The translations under genes and the position numbers were made by a program. A stretch of 11,940 nucleotides of DNA, from contig CAJTSD010000070.1 in NCBI GenBank assembly GCA_910578795.1, positions 1 through 11,940 of the forward strand, read 5' to 3'. Of the stretch, positions 1-6,497 are shown one piece after another (position 1 is the first letter of the stretch; every line of letters begins with the position of its first letter). This DNA is from an uncultured Lachnospiraceae bacterium (lineage in GTDB: Bacteria > Bacillota > Clostridia > Lachnospirales > Lachnospiraceae). A model generated the notes under the pieces. The model did not search any database, had not been told where the DNA came from, and saw nothing but the letters and a program-made list of their open reading frames with translations.

Positions 1-227
1 TGTTCCTGCCGCAAGATACTGTAAACGCTCTTTCTGATATTCTCCGCTTCTTTCACTTCCTCTTTCAATGCAAGATACCGCTGATTGAGCGTTTTCCTCT
101 CGGCAATCAGCATGGTGTATTCTTCTTTCCATGCCTTTGCCGGGATTGTAGTCTTGCCGTTCATCACGTCTTTGAGATATGTCCAAGCAGGACTCGAGCT
201 TGACAAATGCCACGCGGGGCTTCATGA
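1..227 (-). pseudogene. Frameshifted C-terminal remnant of a probable mobile-element relaxase
   Basis: On the minus strand, the frame with a codon starting at base 164 is open from a stop at 224-222 to the window edge. It reads YLKDVMNGKTTIPAKAW and then a highly charged helical stretch ending ENIRKSVYSILRQE. This resembles, from memory, the C-terminal tails of relaxase/mobilisation proteins of Firmicutes integrative elements; no search was possible. Just upstream, a different frame (bases 222-181) reads KPRVAFVKLESCLD. Removing one base near 180 would join it to YLKDVMNGK, so the copy looks frameshifted. That second frame meets a stop near 248, so no full-length gene is present here. The rest of the gene, if any, lies left of the window. 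The family call is uncertain; a charged coiled-coil tail of another protein remains possible. Confidence 0.4.
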
Positions 228-228
228 T
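200..228 (+). promoter_or_regulatory. Candidate promoter of the GH35 gene
   Basis: TTGACA at 200-205 is a perfect -35 box. At 17 bp spacing, CATGAT (223-228) matches the -10 consensus at four of six positions. It sits inside the relaxase remnant, about 70 bases before the GH35 start. The weak -10 box and its overlap with the inverted repeat at 220-251 fit a regulated promoter, but no transcription data exist. Confidence 0.35.
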
Positions 229-251
229 GTGCTTAGTAAGGTATCATGAAG
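220..251. repeat. 9-bp perfect inverted repeat, candidate operator upstream of GH35
   Basis: CTTCATGAT (220-228) and ATCATGAAG (243-251) are exact reverse complements separated by 14 bases. The left arm overlaps the candidate -10 box and the right arm would lie near the transcript start, a typical place for a repressor site. It is not followed by a T-run, so it is a poor terminator. An element-end or recombination site next to the relaxase remnant is an alternative. Confidence 0.4.
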
Positions 252-296
252 GGTAAGCTATAAATATATAGAAGGAACAAAAAAATGGAGGCAAAA

Positions 297-2348
297 ATGA
301 AATACCAATTCAACCAATATCAAAAATCCCCCCTTTTGACAAACCACCTTAACATGGGCGGCAAAAACCCAAACGGGGAAACCATCAACGTGACAAGCCA
401 ATATTTTACACGCGCAGGAAAGCCGTGGATTGGCGTGATGGGCGAATATCATTTTGTGCGCGACGCACGCGAAAACTGGTACAGGGAACTTTGCAAAATG
501 AAAGCAGGCGGCATCACCGTCGTCGCGACATACTTGTTTTGGATATACCACGAGGAAACTGAGGGACAGTTTGACTTTACAGGCGATAGGGATGTTCGCC
601 AATTTATCATGGAAACGCAGCGCGCAGACTTGGACGTGGTTCTGCGCATCGGTCCGTGGGCGCACGGCGAATGCAGAAACGGTGCATTCCCTGACTGGCT
701 CCTGCAAAAGCCCTACAAGCTGCGCGACAACAACAAGGACTACATGGAAAAAGTACGGATTTGGTATGAGGAGATTTATGAACAGGTACAAGGCTTGTTT
801 TATCAGGACGGCGGAAACATTATCGGCATTCAGTTTGAAAACGAACTGACCGACAATGCAGAACATTTATTCGAACTCAAAAAGCTGGCACTTGCAATAG
901 GCTTTCACGCGCCAATTTACACAGTGACAGGCTGGAACAGCGCCTACGGCGCCAAAATCCCCGTGGACGAGGTCGTTCCCGTGTTCGGTGCATACCCTGA
1001 GGCACCATGGACAGAGCACACCGACAGGCTGCCGCTTTCCCCGCATTACGTGTTTGACACGACGCGCAATGACGCGGCGATTGGCAGGGATTTGATTGCA
1101 AAGACGGACGCGGACGGGTGGTGTCTGCCGTACGAGAACTATCCGTTTGCAACCTGTGAATTGGGCGGCGGAATGCAGGTGACGCACCACAGACGACCGC
1201 GGATTAGCGGCATGGACATTTATGCGCTTTCGCTGGTAAAGCTTGGCTCTGGCAACAATCTTGTCGGGTATTATATGTACAAGGGCGGCACCAACAAAAT
1301 CGGCAGCTTATCGACATTAAACGAGTCCAAGGCGACGAGGTATCCGAACGATTATTCGATTTTGTCGTACGATTTTCAGGCGCCGATTTCGGAATACGGC
1401 GAAATTCGCGAGCAGTACCGTTTGACCAATCTGCTTCATCTGTTTGTGAACGACTTTGGGGATGTGCTTGCGCCAATGAAGACGGTGGATGCGCGCACGG
1501 CAGTTGCTGCGGAGGATTTGGCGTCGCTGCGGTACTGTATGCGCACGGACGGAAAGAGCGGGTTTGTGTTTGTCAATCATTATCAGCGTTTGGCGAAGCT
1601 TTCTGATGTGAAAGGGGCTGTCATTGATACAGGCGTTGTGGAATTTCCGCCGATTGACGTGTGCGGTGAGGTCAGTTTTTTCCTGCCGTTTCGCATGGAT
1701 TTGTCGGGAAATCTGTTGGAATATGCGACGGCGCAGCCGCTTTGCAGGCTCGAAAATACTTGGTTTTTTGCCGCGATTGACGGCGTGGAAGCAGAGTTTT
1801 GCTTTGCGCAGGACCCGTGTTTCCGACCAAAAACAGACAGTGTTGTCAGGGTGAATGACATACAGCTTGTGGCGCTTTCGTGGGATCGTGCGCGCTTTGC
1901 CCGCAAGCTTTCGGGCAGGCTTTATATCGGGGATAACTGCGACCTTTATATGTGTGAGGACGGAATCCATGCGGTGCAAGATGGTGATTTTTCGTATGAC
2001 GTGTGGAACGGTTCGGCGTTTGAGCATGTTGTTGTAGAGCGTTCGTTTACACAGGCAAAGGCGGTATTTGAGACAGTGAAAGAGCCCTTTGCGCCGCCCT
2101 ATGCCGGGGAACTTTGTCTTGGCGGCGCGCGGAAGCGAACATGGAAAAAGATTACGGCTTTAGGCGCGGGCGGGTTTGTGGAAATTCCCGACCAATATGA
2201 TGTGGCGCAGATTTATGCGGACGGAGTGCTCGCGGCAGACAATTTTTATTACGGGGAGCCATGGCGTGTTCCTGCGAAATTGCTTTATGGGAAAACGTGT
2301 TATTTGGTAATGTCCGAACTGCGGGACGATTTTTACCGGGAGGTTTGA
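297..2348 (+). CDS. Beta-galactosidase, glycoside hydrolase family 35 type
   Basis: Predicted cytoplasmic retaining glycosidase releasing galactose from beta-galactosides; there is no signal peptide. The N-terminal TIM-barrel half carries GEYHFVRDARENWYRELCKMKAGG, split here as GEYHF...KMKAGG, then a TYLFW motif and RIGPWAHGE (R117 onward), the usual GH35 landmarks. QFENEL gives the likely acid/base Glu183, and CELGGGMQ gives the likely nucleophile Glu288. The latter motif departs from the TE(Y/F)W of classical family members and suggests a distinct GH35 subgroup. The remaining ~340 residues look beta-rich. Start: ATG at 297 follows GGAGG (287-291) by five bases; an in-frame ATG at 285 with AAGGA (272-276) would add four residues (687 instead of 683). 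The gene is monocistronic and ends before the hairpin at 2400. Family confidence is high; the exact linkage specificity is unknown. Confidence 0.85.
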   Translation: MKYQFNQYQKSPLLTNHLNMGGKNPNGETINVTSQYFTRAGKPWIGVMGEYHFVRDARENWYRELCKMKAGGITVVATYLFWIYHEETEGQFDFTGDRDVRQFIMETQRADLDVVLRIGPWAHGECRNGAFPDWLLQKPYKLRDNNKDYMEKVRIWYEEIYEQVQGLFYQDGGNIIGIQFENELTDNAEHLFELKKLALAIGFHAPIYTVTGWNSAYGAKIPVDEVVPVFGAYPEAPWTEHTDRLPLSPHYVFDTTRNDAAIGRDLIAKTDADGWCLPYENYPFATCELGGGMQVTHHRRPRISGMDIYALSLVKLGSGNNLVGYYMYKGGTNKIGSLSTLNESKATRYPNDYSILSYDFQAPISEYGEIREQYRLTNLLHLFVNDFGDVLAPMKTVDARTAVAAEDLASLRYCMRTDGKSGFVFVNHYQRLAKLSDVKGAVIDTGVVEFPPIDVCGEVSFFLPFRMDLSGNLLEYATAQPLCRLENTWFFAAIDGVEAEFCFAQDPCFRPKTDSVVRVNDIQLVALSWDRARFARKLSGRLYIGDNCDLYMCEDGIHAVQDGDFSYDVWNGSAFEHVVVERSFTQAKAVFETVKEPFAPPYAGELCLGGARKRTWKKITALGAGGFVEIPDQYDVAQIYADGVLAADNFYYGEPWRVPAKLLYGKTCYLVMSELRDDFYREV

Positions 2349-2399
2349 CGGGGGGCTGTTTTTCATTTTTTTAAGGATTGATTAGGCAACAGGAATAAA

Positions 2400-2438
2400 A
2401 AACAGCGGTAAAATTGTATGATGGTTTTACCGCTGTTT
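2400..2438. terminator. Bidirectional hairpin terminator between convergent genes
   Basis: A perfect 14-bp stem (2400-2413 with 2425-2438) encloses an 11-base loop. In the minus direction the stem runs into TTTTTTATT, a good intrinsic terminator for the XRE gene. In the plus direction the T-run is short (TTT then CGC), so it would serve the GH35 gene less well. Confidence 0.85.
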
Positions 2439-2474
2439 CGCTTATCAAAAATTCTGATTTGGGTTTTGCCATAA

Positions 2475-2900
2475 CTAATAGGTACGCCAAAATGTATTGC
2501 TTTCCGGATAAATCATATGCAGAATAAGGGAAACTGCCGCAACGAGGCATATCAAAATACAACTGCCCACGATAAACCATGCTACCCCTTTTAAAATGTT
2601 TTTCAGTGTTTTGTTTTGAAGTATCGAATCCACGTTTTGGGAAACTCGATAAATAGAATCTATTTTCTCACTTGTAAGCGAATTTTCTCTTACTTCCTGC
2701 ACGTCAATATCTTTCACAAGTTCATCTAAGGTCATATCAAAAAAATCACTTAACATAACTAACCTGGTAAAATCAGGATATGACTGTCCTGCCTCCCACT
2801 TTGAAACCGTCTGCCTTGACACCTGCATTTCCATTCCCAGTTCTTCCTGCGAAAGTCCCTTTTCTTTTCTGAGCTTTAATAGTTTTTCGTTGAATTTCAT
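2475..2900 (-). CDS. XRE-family transcriptional regulator with C-terminal transmembrane helix
   Basis: A 141-residue protein. Residues ~4-61 form an XRE/HTH_3 DNA-binding domain, with the hallmark SQEELG...VSRQTVSKWEAGQSYPD (about residues 17-43). A polar linker (62-102) leads to one hydrophobic segment (about 104-129, WFIVGSCILICLVAAV) and a short tail. The protein is probably a one-component regulator tethered to the membrane; its ligand and targets cannot be read from sequence. Start: ATG at 2900-2898 has GGAGG nine bases upstream. The frame stays open 17 codons further, but that extension has no supporting ribosome site. It is convergent with GH35 and shares the hairpin at 2400-2438. Two direct TTGTCAA copies at 2962-2968 and 2970-2976 lie upstream and could be its own operator. 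Confidence 0.85.
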   Translation of the reverse strand: MKFNEKLLKLRKEKGLSQEELGMEMQVSRQTVSKWEAGQSYPDFTRLVMLSDFFDMTLDELVKDIDVQEVRENSLTSEKIDSIYRVSQNVDSILQNKTLKNILKGVAWFIVGSCILICLVAAVSLILHMIYPESNTFWRTY

Positions 2901-2961
2901 GTTACCTTGCCTCCTTTTTTTCAGCCTACAATAAAATTTCTTTGGATTCAAGCAATTTAGA

Positions 2962-2976
2962 TTGTCAATTTGTCAA
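2962..2976. repeat. Tandem TTGTCAA direct repeat upstream of the XRE gene
   Basis: TTGTCAA occurs twice, one base apart (8-bp period), about 60 bases upstream of the XRE start. Read on the minus strand it gives two TTGACA-like boxes, so it may be the -35 region or an operator of the XRE gene. No convincing -10 box was found at the right spacing on either strand. Confidence 0.3.
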
Positions 2977-3243
2977 CCTTGGCATACATTTTGCAGGTTT
3001 CTGAAAATTAACATCGTGTTTTTGTCATTTTGCGGCAGGCATGTTAGCTGTGGCTAACGCAGGATTGCCGTAAAGTATACGGCATACTCCGCCAATAACA
3101 GCGCACCATGCAGACGCTTGAGCGTTTTATCCGTTGCCTTTTCTCGCGACAGTAACGGATGTCACGAGTTCGGGCAAAGAAGTACTAAGCGCGACAAGCT
3201 TTCATTTAACAAGCTAAATGGCGTGATGGAACGGGAAGGTGAT
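2977..3243. other. Gene-poor intergenic stretch rich in small inverted repeats
   Basis: No convincing gene was seen. The stretch contains GTTAGC/GCTAAC (3043-3048 with 3053-3058), TGCCGTA/TACGGCA (3066-3072 with 3078-3084) and ATCCGTT/AACGGAT (3129-3135 with 3154-3160). A near-perfect CTCGCGAC/GTCACGAG pair (3143-3150 with 3161-3168) competes with the third. This density suggests a structured RNA, a long 5' leader, or a relic of a mobile element. No T-run terminator follows. No known riboswitch class was recognised. Confidence 0.35.
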
Positions 3244-3360
3244 ATGAATGCATTTCCGATAGAAGATATGGGAAAAACAGATCTTGATAAAGACCGTTTA
3301 TACCACGTATTTGGCGACAGCGTTCAATATCAATGGCAGGAAATGATGATAAAACAGTAA
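3244..3360 (+). CDS. Small hypothetical protein (38 aa)
   Basis: The ORF begins ATG at 3244 after GGAAGGTGAT, a good match to the anti-Shine-Dalgarno sequence although closely spaced, and ends TAA at 3360. The product is MNAFPIED... ending QYQWQEMMIKQ: acidic, soluble, with no membrane segment and no recognised motif. The frame stays open upstream to a TTG at 3118, giving 80 residues, but that part runs through the inverted-repeat region and lacks a ribosome site. It may be a genuine small protein, the tail of a decayed gene left by a mobile element, or chance. No function is proposed. It is not obviously cotranscribed with the next gene, which has its own promoter. Confidence 0.35.
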   Translation: MNAFPIEDMGKTDLDKDRLYHVFGDSVQYQWQEMMIKQ

Positions 3361-3436
3361 TTCCCGATGTTTCTATGTATTTGTTACTATTACAGATTAA
3401 CTATAAATCATTAACTGCAAATCAAGGAAAAAACGC

Positions 3437-3465
3437 TTGCAAGTTATATATAGGTACCGTATAAT
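3437..3465 (+). promoter_or_regulatory. Strong sigma-A-type promoter of the hydrolase-luxS-pfs cluster
   Basis: TTGCAA (3437-3442) and a perfect TATAAT (3460-3465) are separated by exactly 17 bp. Transcription would start near 3472 and leave a leader of roughly 105 bases before the hydrolase start. This is among the clearest promoters in the window. Confidence 0.7.
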
Positions 3466-3532
3466 ATGAATTGAATATAGGCTGTGATGCAGTACAGCTT
3501 TGATTTGGGCGATGGCTCTTTGGATTATTGCA

Positions 3533-3552
3533 GGCGGGAAGCATTTCCCGCC
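3533..3552 (+). promoter_or_regulatory. GC-rich leader hairpin just before the ribosome site
   Basis: GGCGGGAA (3533-3540) and TTCCCGCC (3545-3552) form a perfect 8-bp stem with a GCAT loop, 12 bases before the AAGGAG at 3565-3570. The following ATTTCTAT is a poor T-run, so efficient termination is doubtful. It may be a weak attenuator, an mRNA stabilising element or part of an unrecognised cis-regulator. No T-box or other known riboswitch core was seen in 3466-3560. Confidence 0.5.
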
Positions 3553-3579
3553 ATTTCTATATAGAAGGAGATAATGCAT

Positions 3580-4104
3580 ATGGTGCTTTTGGTGGTTGAT
3601 ACGCAAAAGTTGATTACAAATACGGACTTATATGAGTTTCCGCTTTTTGAAAGCCATATTAAAGAATTGATAAGGGCGGCTCGGGAGCGAAAGATTGAGG
3701 TCATCTACGTCAGACATGATGACGGAAGCGGGAGTGCATTCACAAAGGGAACGGACGGATTTGAAATATATCAGGAATTTGAGCCTGCTGACGGAGAATT
3801 GATTTTTGACAAAAATGTGAATAGTCCTTTTAACAAAACGGGATTATTGGAATACCTAAAAAAGAAAGAGGAGAATACGATTATTGTTGTTGGTCTGCAA
3901 ACGGATTATTGTATTGATGCAGCCGTAAAATGCGGTTTTGAACATGGATTTAAAATGATTGTTCCAGCGAATGCAAACAGCACATTTGATAATACGTTTA
4001 TGACTGCTGAAATGACGTATCACTATTATAATGATTTTATATGGAACGGGAGATATGCAGATTGTATCTCTTTTGAAGAAACGCTTACATTGATGAACGG
4101 GTAA
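3580..4104 (+). CDS. Cysteine hydrolase, isochorismatase-like fold
   Basis: A 174-residue cytoplasmic enzyme of the isochorismatase/nicotinamidase superfamily, which uses a Cys nucleophile to hydrolyse amides or vinyl ethers. The triad is visible: Asp7 in LLVVDTQ, Lys78 in FDKNVNSPF, and Cys111 in GLQTDYCIDA. Length is normal for the family. The substrate cannot be assigned; the metal-binding pattern typical of nicotinamidase was not recognised. Start: ATG at 3580 lies nine bases after AAGGAG (3565-3570). An in-frame ATG at 3574 would leave only three bases, so the shorter form is preferred. It is the first gene behind the promoter at 3437-3465. luxS follows after 45 bases with no terminator recognised, so the two are probably cotranscribed. 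A link to methionine recycling is only positional. Confidence 0.85.
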   Translation: MVLLVVDTQKLITNTDLYEFPLFESHIKELIRAARERKIEVIYVRHDDGSGSAFTKGTDGFEIYQEFEPADGELIFDKNVNSPFNKTGLLEYLKKKEENTIIVVGLQTDYCIDAAVKCGFEHGFKMIVPANANSTFDNTFMTAEMTYHYYNDFIWNGRYADCISFEETLTLMNG

Positions 4105-4149
4105 ATGACGCGACTGCGTGCATTACATATAAGAAAGGAGATTATTTTT

Positions 4150-4629
4150 ATGGAAAAAATAACAAGCTTTACAATTGACCACATCAAATTGCAGCCGGGG
4201 GTGTATGTATCGCGCAAGGACAAGGTGGGCGATAACATGGTTACGACGTTTGACCTTAGAATGACCTCACCGAACGAGGAGCCTGTTATGAATACGGCGG
4301 AGGTGCACACGATTGAGCATTTGGCGGCGACATTTTTGCGAAATCACAAGGAGTATGGTGAGAAGACAATTTACTTTGGACCGATGGGGTGCCGGACGGG
4401 ATTTTATCTGTTGCTCGCGGGGGATTATGAGTCGAAAGATATTGTGCCTCTTATGACAGAACTGTATGAGTTTATCCGTGACTTTAAGGACGAGGTGCCG
4501 GGTGCAAGCCCGAAGGACTGCGGGAATTATTTGGACATGAACCTTGGCATGGCAAATTATCTTGCAAAGCGGTATTTGGACAATGTGCTTTATGATATTA
4601 AGGAAGACCGGCTGGTCTATCCGCGATAA
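4150..4629 (+). CDS. luxS: S-ribosylhomocysteine lyase (AI-2 synthesis)
   Basis: LuxS cleaves S-ribosylhomocysteine to homocysteine and 4,5-dihydroxy-2,3-pentanedione, the precursor of autoinducer-2. The 159-residue product has the full family pattern: the HTIEH metal motif (His53, Glu56, His57), catalytic Cys81 in GPMGCRTGFY, and the third metal ligand Cys124 in DCGNYLDMNLG. Length is the normal ~150-160. ATG at 4150 is preceded by AAAGGAG (4134-4140). A small bulged hairpin (4105-4123) sits between this gene and the cysteine hydrolase. The next gene encodes the nucleosidase that makes its substrate, so the pair forms a complete SAH-recycling unit. Confidence 0.97.
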   Translation: MEKITSFTIDHIKLQPGVYVSRKDKVGDNMVTTFDLRMTSPNEEPVMNTAEVHTIEHLAATFLRNHKEYGEKTIYFGPMGCRTGFYLLLAGDYESKDIVPLMTELYEFIRDFKDEVPGASPKDCGNYLDMNLGMANYLAKRYLDNVLYDIKEDRLVYPR

Positions 4630-4635
4630 CAATGA

Positions 4636-4665
4636 GCAGTGCCGAAAGCTTTTCGAGCGCACTGC
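4636..4665 (+). terminator. Hairpin between luxS and the nucleosidase gene
   Basis: GCAGTGC (4636-4642) pairs with GCACTGC (4659-4665); inside, CGAAA and TTTCG can extend the structure. The bases that follow are AT-rich but lack an immediate T-run. It may be a partial terminator or processing site that sets different levels for luxS and the downstream gene. Confidence 0.45.
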
Positions 4666-4708
4666 GGAATATTAATTTTTAAAATCATAAACGAAAGGAA
4701 AAAAGGGT

Positions 4709-5407
4709 ATGAATAAAATAGGAATTATCGGTGCAATGGAGCTTGAGGTTGCAGAATTAAAATCTAAAACGGATGTAAAAAATGTTGTCGAAAAGGCAGG
4801 AATGAAATTCCATGAGGGCGTTTTAAACGGGAAAGACGTGGTGATTGTCCAGTGCGGTATCGGAAAGGTAAACGCAGGAATGTGCGTACAGATTTTGGCG
4901 GATTTATTCAATGTGGATGCAGTGATTAACACAGGCGTGGCAGGCTCGCTGCGCGCAGAAATCAATATCGGTGACATTGTTGTTTCGACAGATGCGTGCG
5001 AGCATGATATGGACGTGACGGCGCTTGGCTATGAGCCGGGCATTATTCCGCAGATGGAAACTTCGTTTTTTAAAGCGGACAGAACGCTTGCACAGCAGGC
5101 AAAAGCGGTATGCGCGGAAGTTAATCCGGAAATTGATGTATACGAGGGACGTGTTGTCAGCGGTGACCGGTTCGTTTCGGACGGGGATACAAAAGACAGG
5201 CTGATTACGCTTTTTAATGCTTCGTGTACAGAAATGGAAGGCGCTGCGATTGCACATGCAGCATTTTTAAACAAGATTCCATATGTAGTGCTTCGTGCCA
5301 TTTCAGACAAGGCGGACGGCAGTGCGCATATGGATTATCCCGAGTTTGAGCGTGCGGCGGCGGCACATTGCGCGAAACTTGTTGAGAATTTAGTGATGAA
5401 AATCTGA
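4709..5407 (+). CDS. mtnN: 5'-methylthioadenosine/S-adenosylhomocysteine nucleosidase
   Basis: Also called pfs. It removes adenine from S-adenosylhomocysteine, giving the LuxS substrate, and from methylthioadenosine and 5'-deoxyadenosine. The 232-residue product matches the family throughout: start MNKIGIIGAMELEVAEL with catalytic Glu12 region, CGIGKVNAGM, NTGVAGSL, the substrate-binding TEMEGAAIAHAA, and the catalytic Asp in RAISDKADGSA. Length is typical (~230). ATG at 4709 follows AAAGGA (4694-4699). It lies 79 bases after luxS with a hairpin between, and may be cotranscribed by readthrough. No own promoter was recognised in the gap. Confidence 0.96.
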   Translation: MNKIGIIGAMELEVAELKSKTDVKNVVEKAGMKFHEGVLNGKDVVIVQCGIGKVNAGMCVQILADLFNVDAVINTGVAGSLRAEINIGDIVVSTDACEHDMDVTALGYEPGIIPQMETSFFKADRTLAQQAKAVCAEVNPEIDVYEGRVVSGDRFVSDGDTKDRLITLFNASCTEMEGAAIAHAAFLNKIPYVVLRAISDKADGSAHMDYPEFERAAAAHCAKLVENLVMKI

Positions 5408-5459
5408 AATACTTATTAACAGTAACAAATGCAGACAGTGAGAGGGATTAATATAAAAA

Positions 5460-6497
5460 ATGAGCACTCTGATAGAGAAATTAAATAAATTTAAGAAATC
5501 CGCATTAATAGGACTAGTGGGGAGCGTGGCGGTAACGCTTATATGGTTTATTCTGTTTCGCAATCAAAATGTGCGGACACTTGGAATTTCTATTTTGGGC
5601 GCTGCGGCTGTGATATTTGCTCTCAAAATAATATATGATTTTGTAATTCAAAAAGTAGGATTTACAAAAAAGCTTTTGGCAAACGAATTGTTTATTCTGT
5701 TTGCCCTGATTGCATTTTTGGCAACTACAATCTGTGCCTTTGCGCCTGTGATGCTTTTTGCGCCTGTGCATAATGAGCGTGCGGAAAAACGTCTGAAGGC
5801 ATATGCGGCAAACGGAACTGTTGAGGAGCTTCGTTTTGAGACGGCAAACGGCACGCTTCACGGCTGGTTTCTGCATAATGCGCAGGGGAATGCTCCTACG
5901 GTGCTCTATTTTAGTGGAAATGGCGAGGATGCGGCAGGAAGAGTGCTTCAGCTTTTTGAGAATGAAAACATACGTTCTGCATTTGACGGTTATCATTTTG
6001 CATGTATTGATTATCCTGGCTATGGAATTAGTGAGGGTGTTTCCTCGGAGGACAGCTTTAAGCGCATGGGGCTTAGTGCGTACGATTGTCTGATGAACAG
6101 GGAAGATGTGAGCAAAATAACGTTGATGGGATACAGCCTTGGAACAGGTGTAGCTAATTATGTGGCGAGCCAAAGGCAGCCCGCGGGCTTGATTTTGATG
6201 GCGCCATATGCGGACGGCTATGATTTGTATAACAGCTATGCGGATATTTTTCATGGTCCGTTGAAGGCGCTTGTCAGCTTTAAAATGAGGTCGGTAAAAT
6301 TTGCGGAAAATGTAAACGTAAAACCGTTGCTTTTGGCGTCAAATATGGATGAGGAAGTGCCATATGAAAGCTCTGTAAGACTTTTTGAACAGTATAAGAA
6401 AGGCTGCAATTTTGTGACAATTGACGAAATCGGACATAATGATTTTTGGGGGACACAGGAGGTTTTAGACGAAATTGAAAAATATCTTACGCAATAA
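5460..6497 (+). CDS. Membrane-anchored alpha/beta hydrolase
   Basis: A 345-residue protein. Three hydrophobic segments (about residues 14-33, 41-60 and 76-101) precede an alpha/beta-hydrolase domain (about 120-345). The catalytic Ser226 sits in the nucleophile elbow GYSLGTG. SGNGED (152-157) is the likely oxyanion-hole loop, IDYPGYGISEG follows, and Asp297 and His326 (EIGHNDFW) probably complete the triad. The pattern resembles the BEM46/FrsA-like serine hydrolases anchored in membranes, often esterases or thioesterases; the substrate is unknown. The ribosome site (AGAGGG, 5441-5446) is weak and about 13 bases away. It lies 52 bases after mtnN with no terminator seen, so readthrough is possible, but a functional link is not evident. 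Its 3' end overlaps the next gene. Confidence 0.8.
   Translation: MSTLIEKLNKFKKSALIGLVGSVAVTLIWFILFRNQNVRTLGISILGAAAVIFALKIIYDFVIQKVGFTKKLLANELFILFALIAFLATTICAFAPVMLFAPVHNERAEKRLKAYAANGTVEELRFETANGTLHGWFLHNAQGNAPTVLYFSGNGEDAAGRVLQLFENENIRSAFDGYHFACIDYPGYGISEGVSSEDSFKRMGLSAYDCLMNREDVSKITLMGYSLGTGVANYVASQRQPAGLILMAPYADGYDLYNSYADIFHGPLKALVSFKMRSVKFAENVNVKPLLLASNMDEEVPYESSVRLFEQYKKGCNFVTIDEIGHNDFWGTQEVLDEIEKYLTQ

Noticed and set aside
258..866. 202-codon minus-strand ORF opposite the GH35 gene
   Set aside because: It lies fully opposite a well-supported enzyme gene, has low-complexity residue usage, no ribosome site and no recognisable domain; it is a shadow frame.
1317..2027. 236-codon minus-strand ORF opposite GH35
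   Set aside because: The product is rich in Arg, His and Ile without domain signs, and the plus strand carries conserved GH35 sequence; an antisense shadow.
3118..3243. N-terminal extension of the 38-codon ORF from a TTG
   Set aside because: It crosses several inverted repeats and has no ribosome site at the TTG; the ATG at 3244 is better supported.
3466..3560. T-box, SAM or other known riboswitch in the cysteine hydrolase leader
   Set aside because: No T-box core, SAM-aptamer core or other familiar conserved element was recognised; only short stems are visible.
4636..4665. Shared repeat between the luxS-pfs hairpin and the terminator at 10108 (both contain GCAGTGC/GCACTGC)
   Set aside because: Only seven bases per arm match and the loops and flanks differ; this is most likely chance between two GC-rich stems.
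5514..6254. 246-codon minus-strand ORF opposite the alpha/beta hydrolase
   Set aside because: The opposite strand has an intact catalytic triad and membrane segments; this frame has no motif and no ribosome site.
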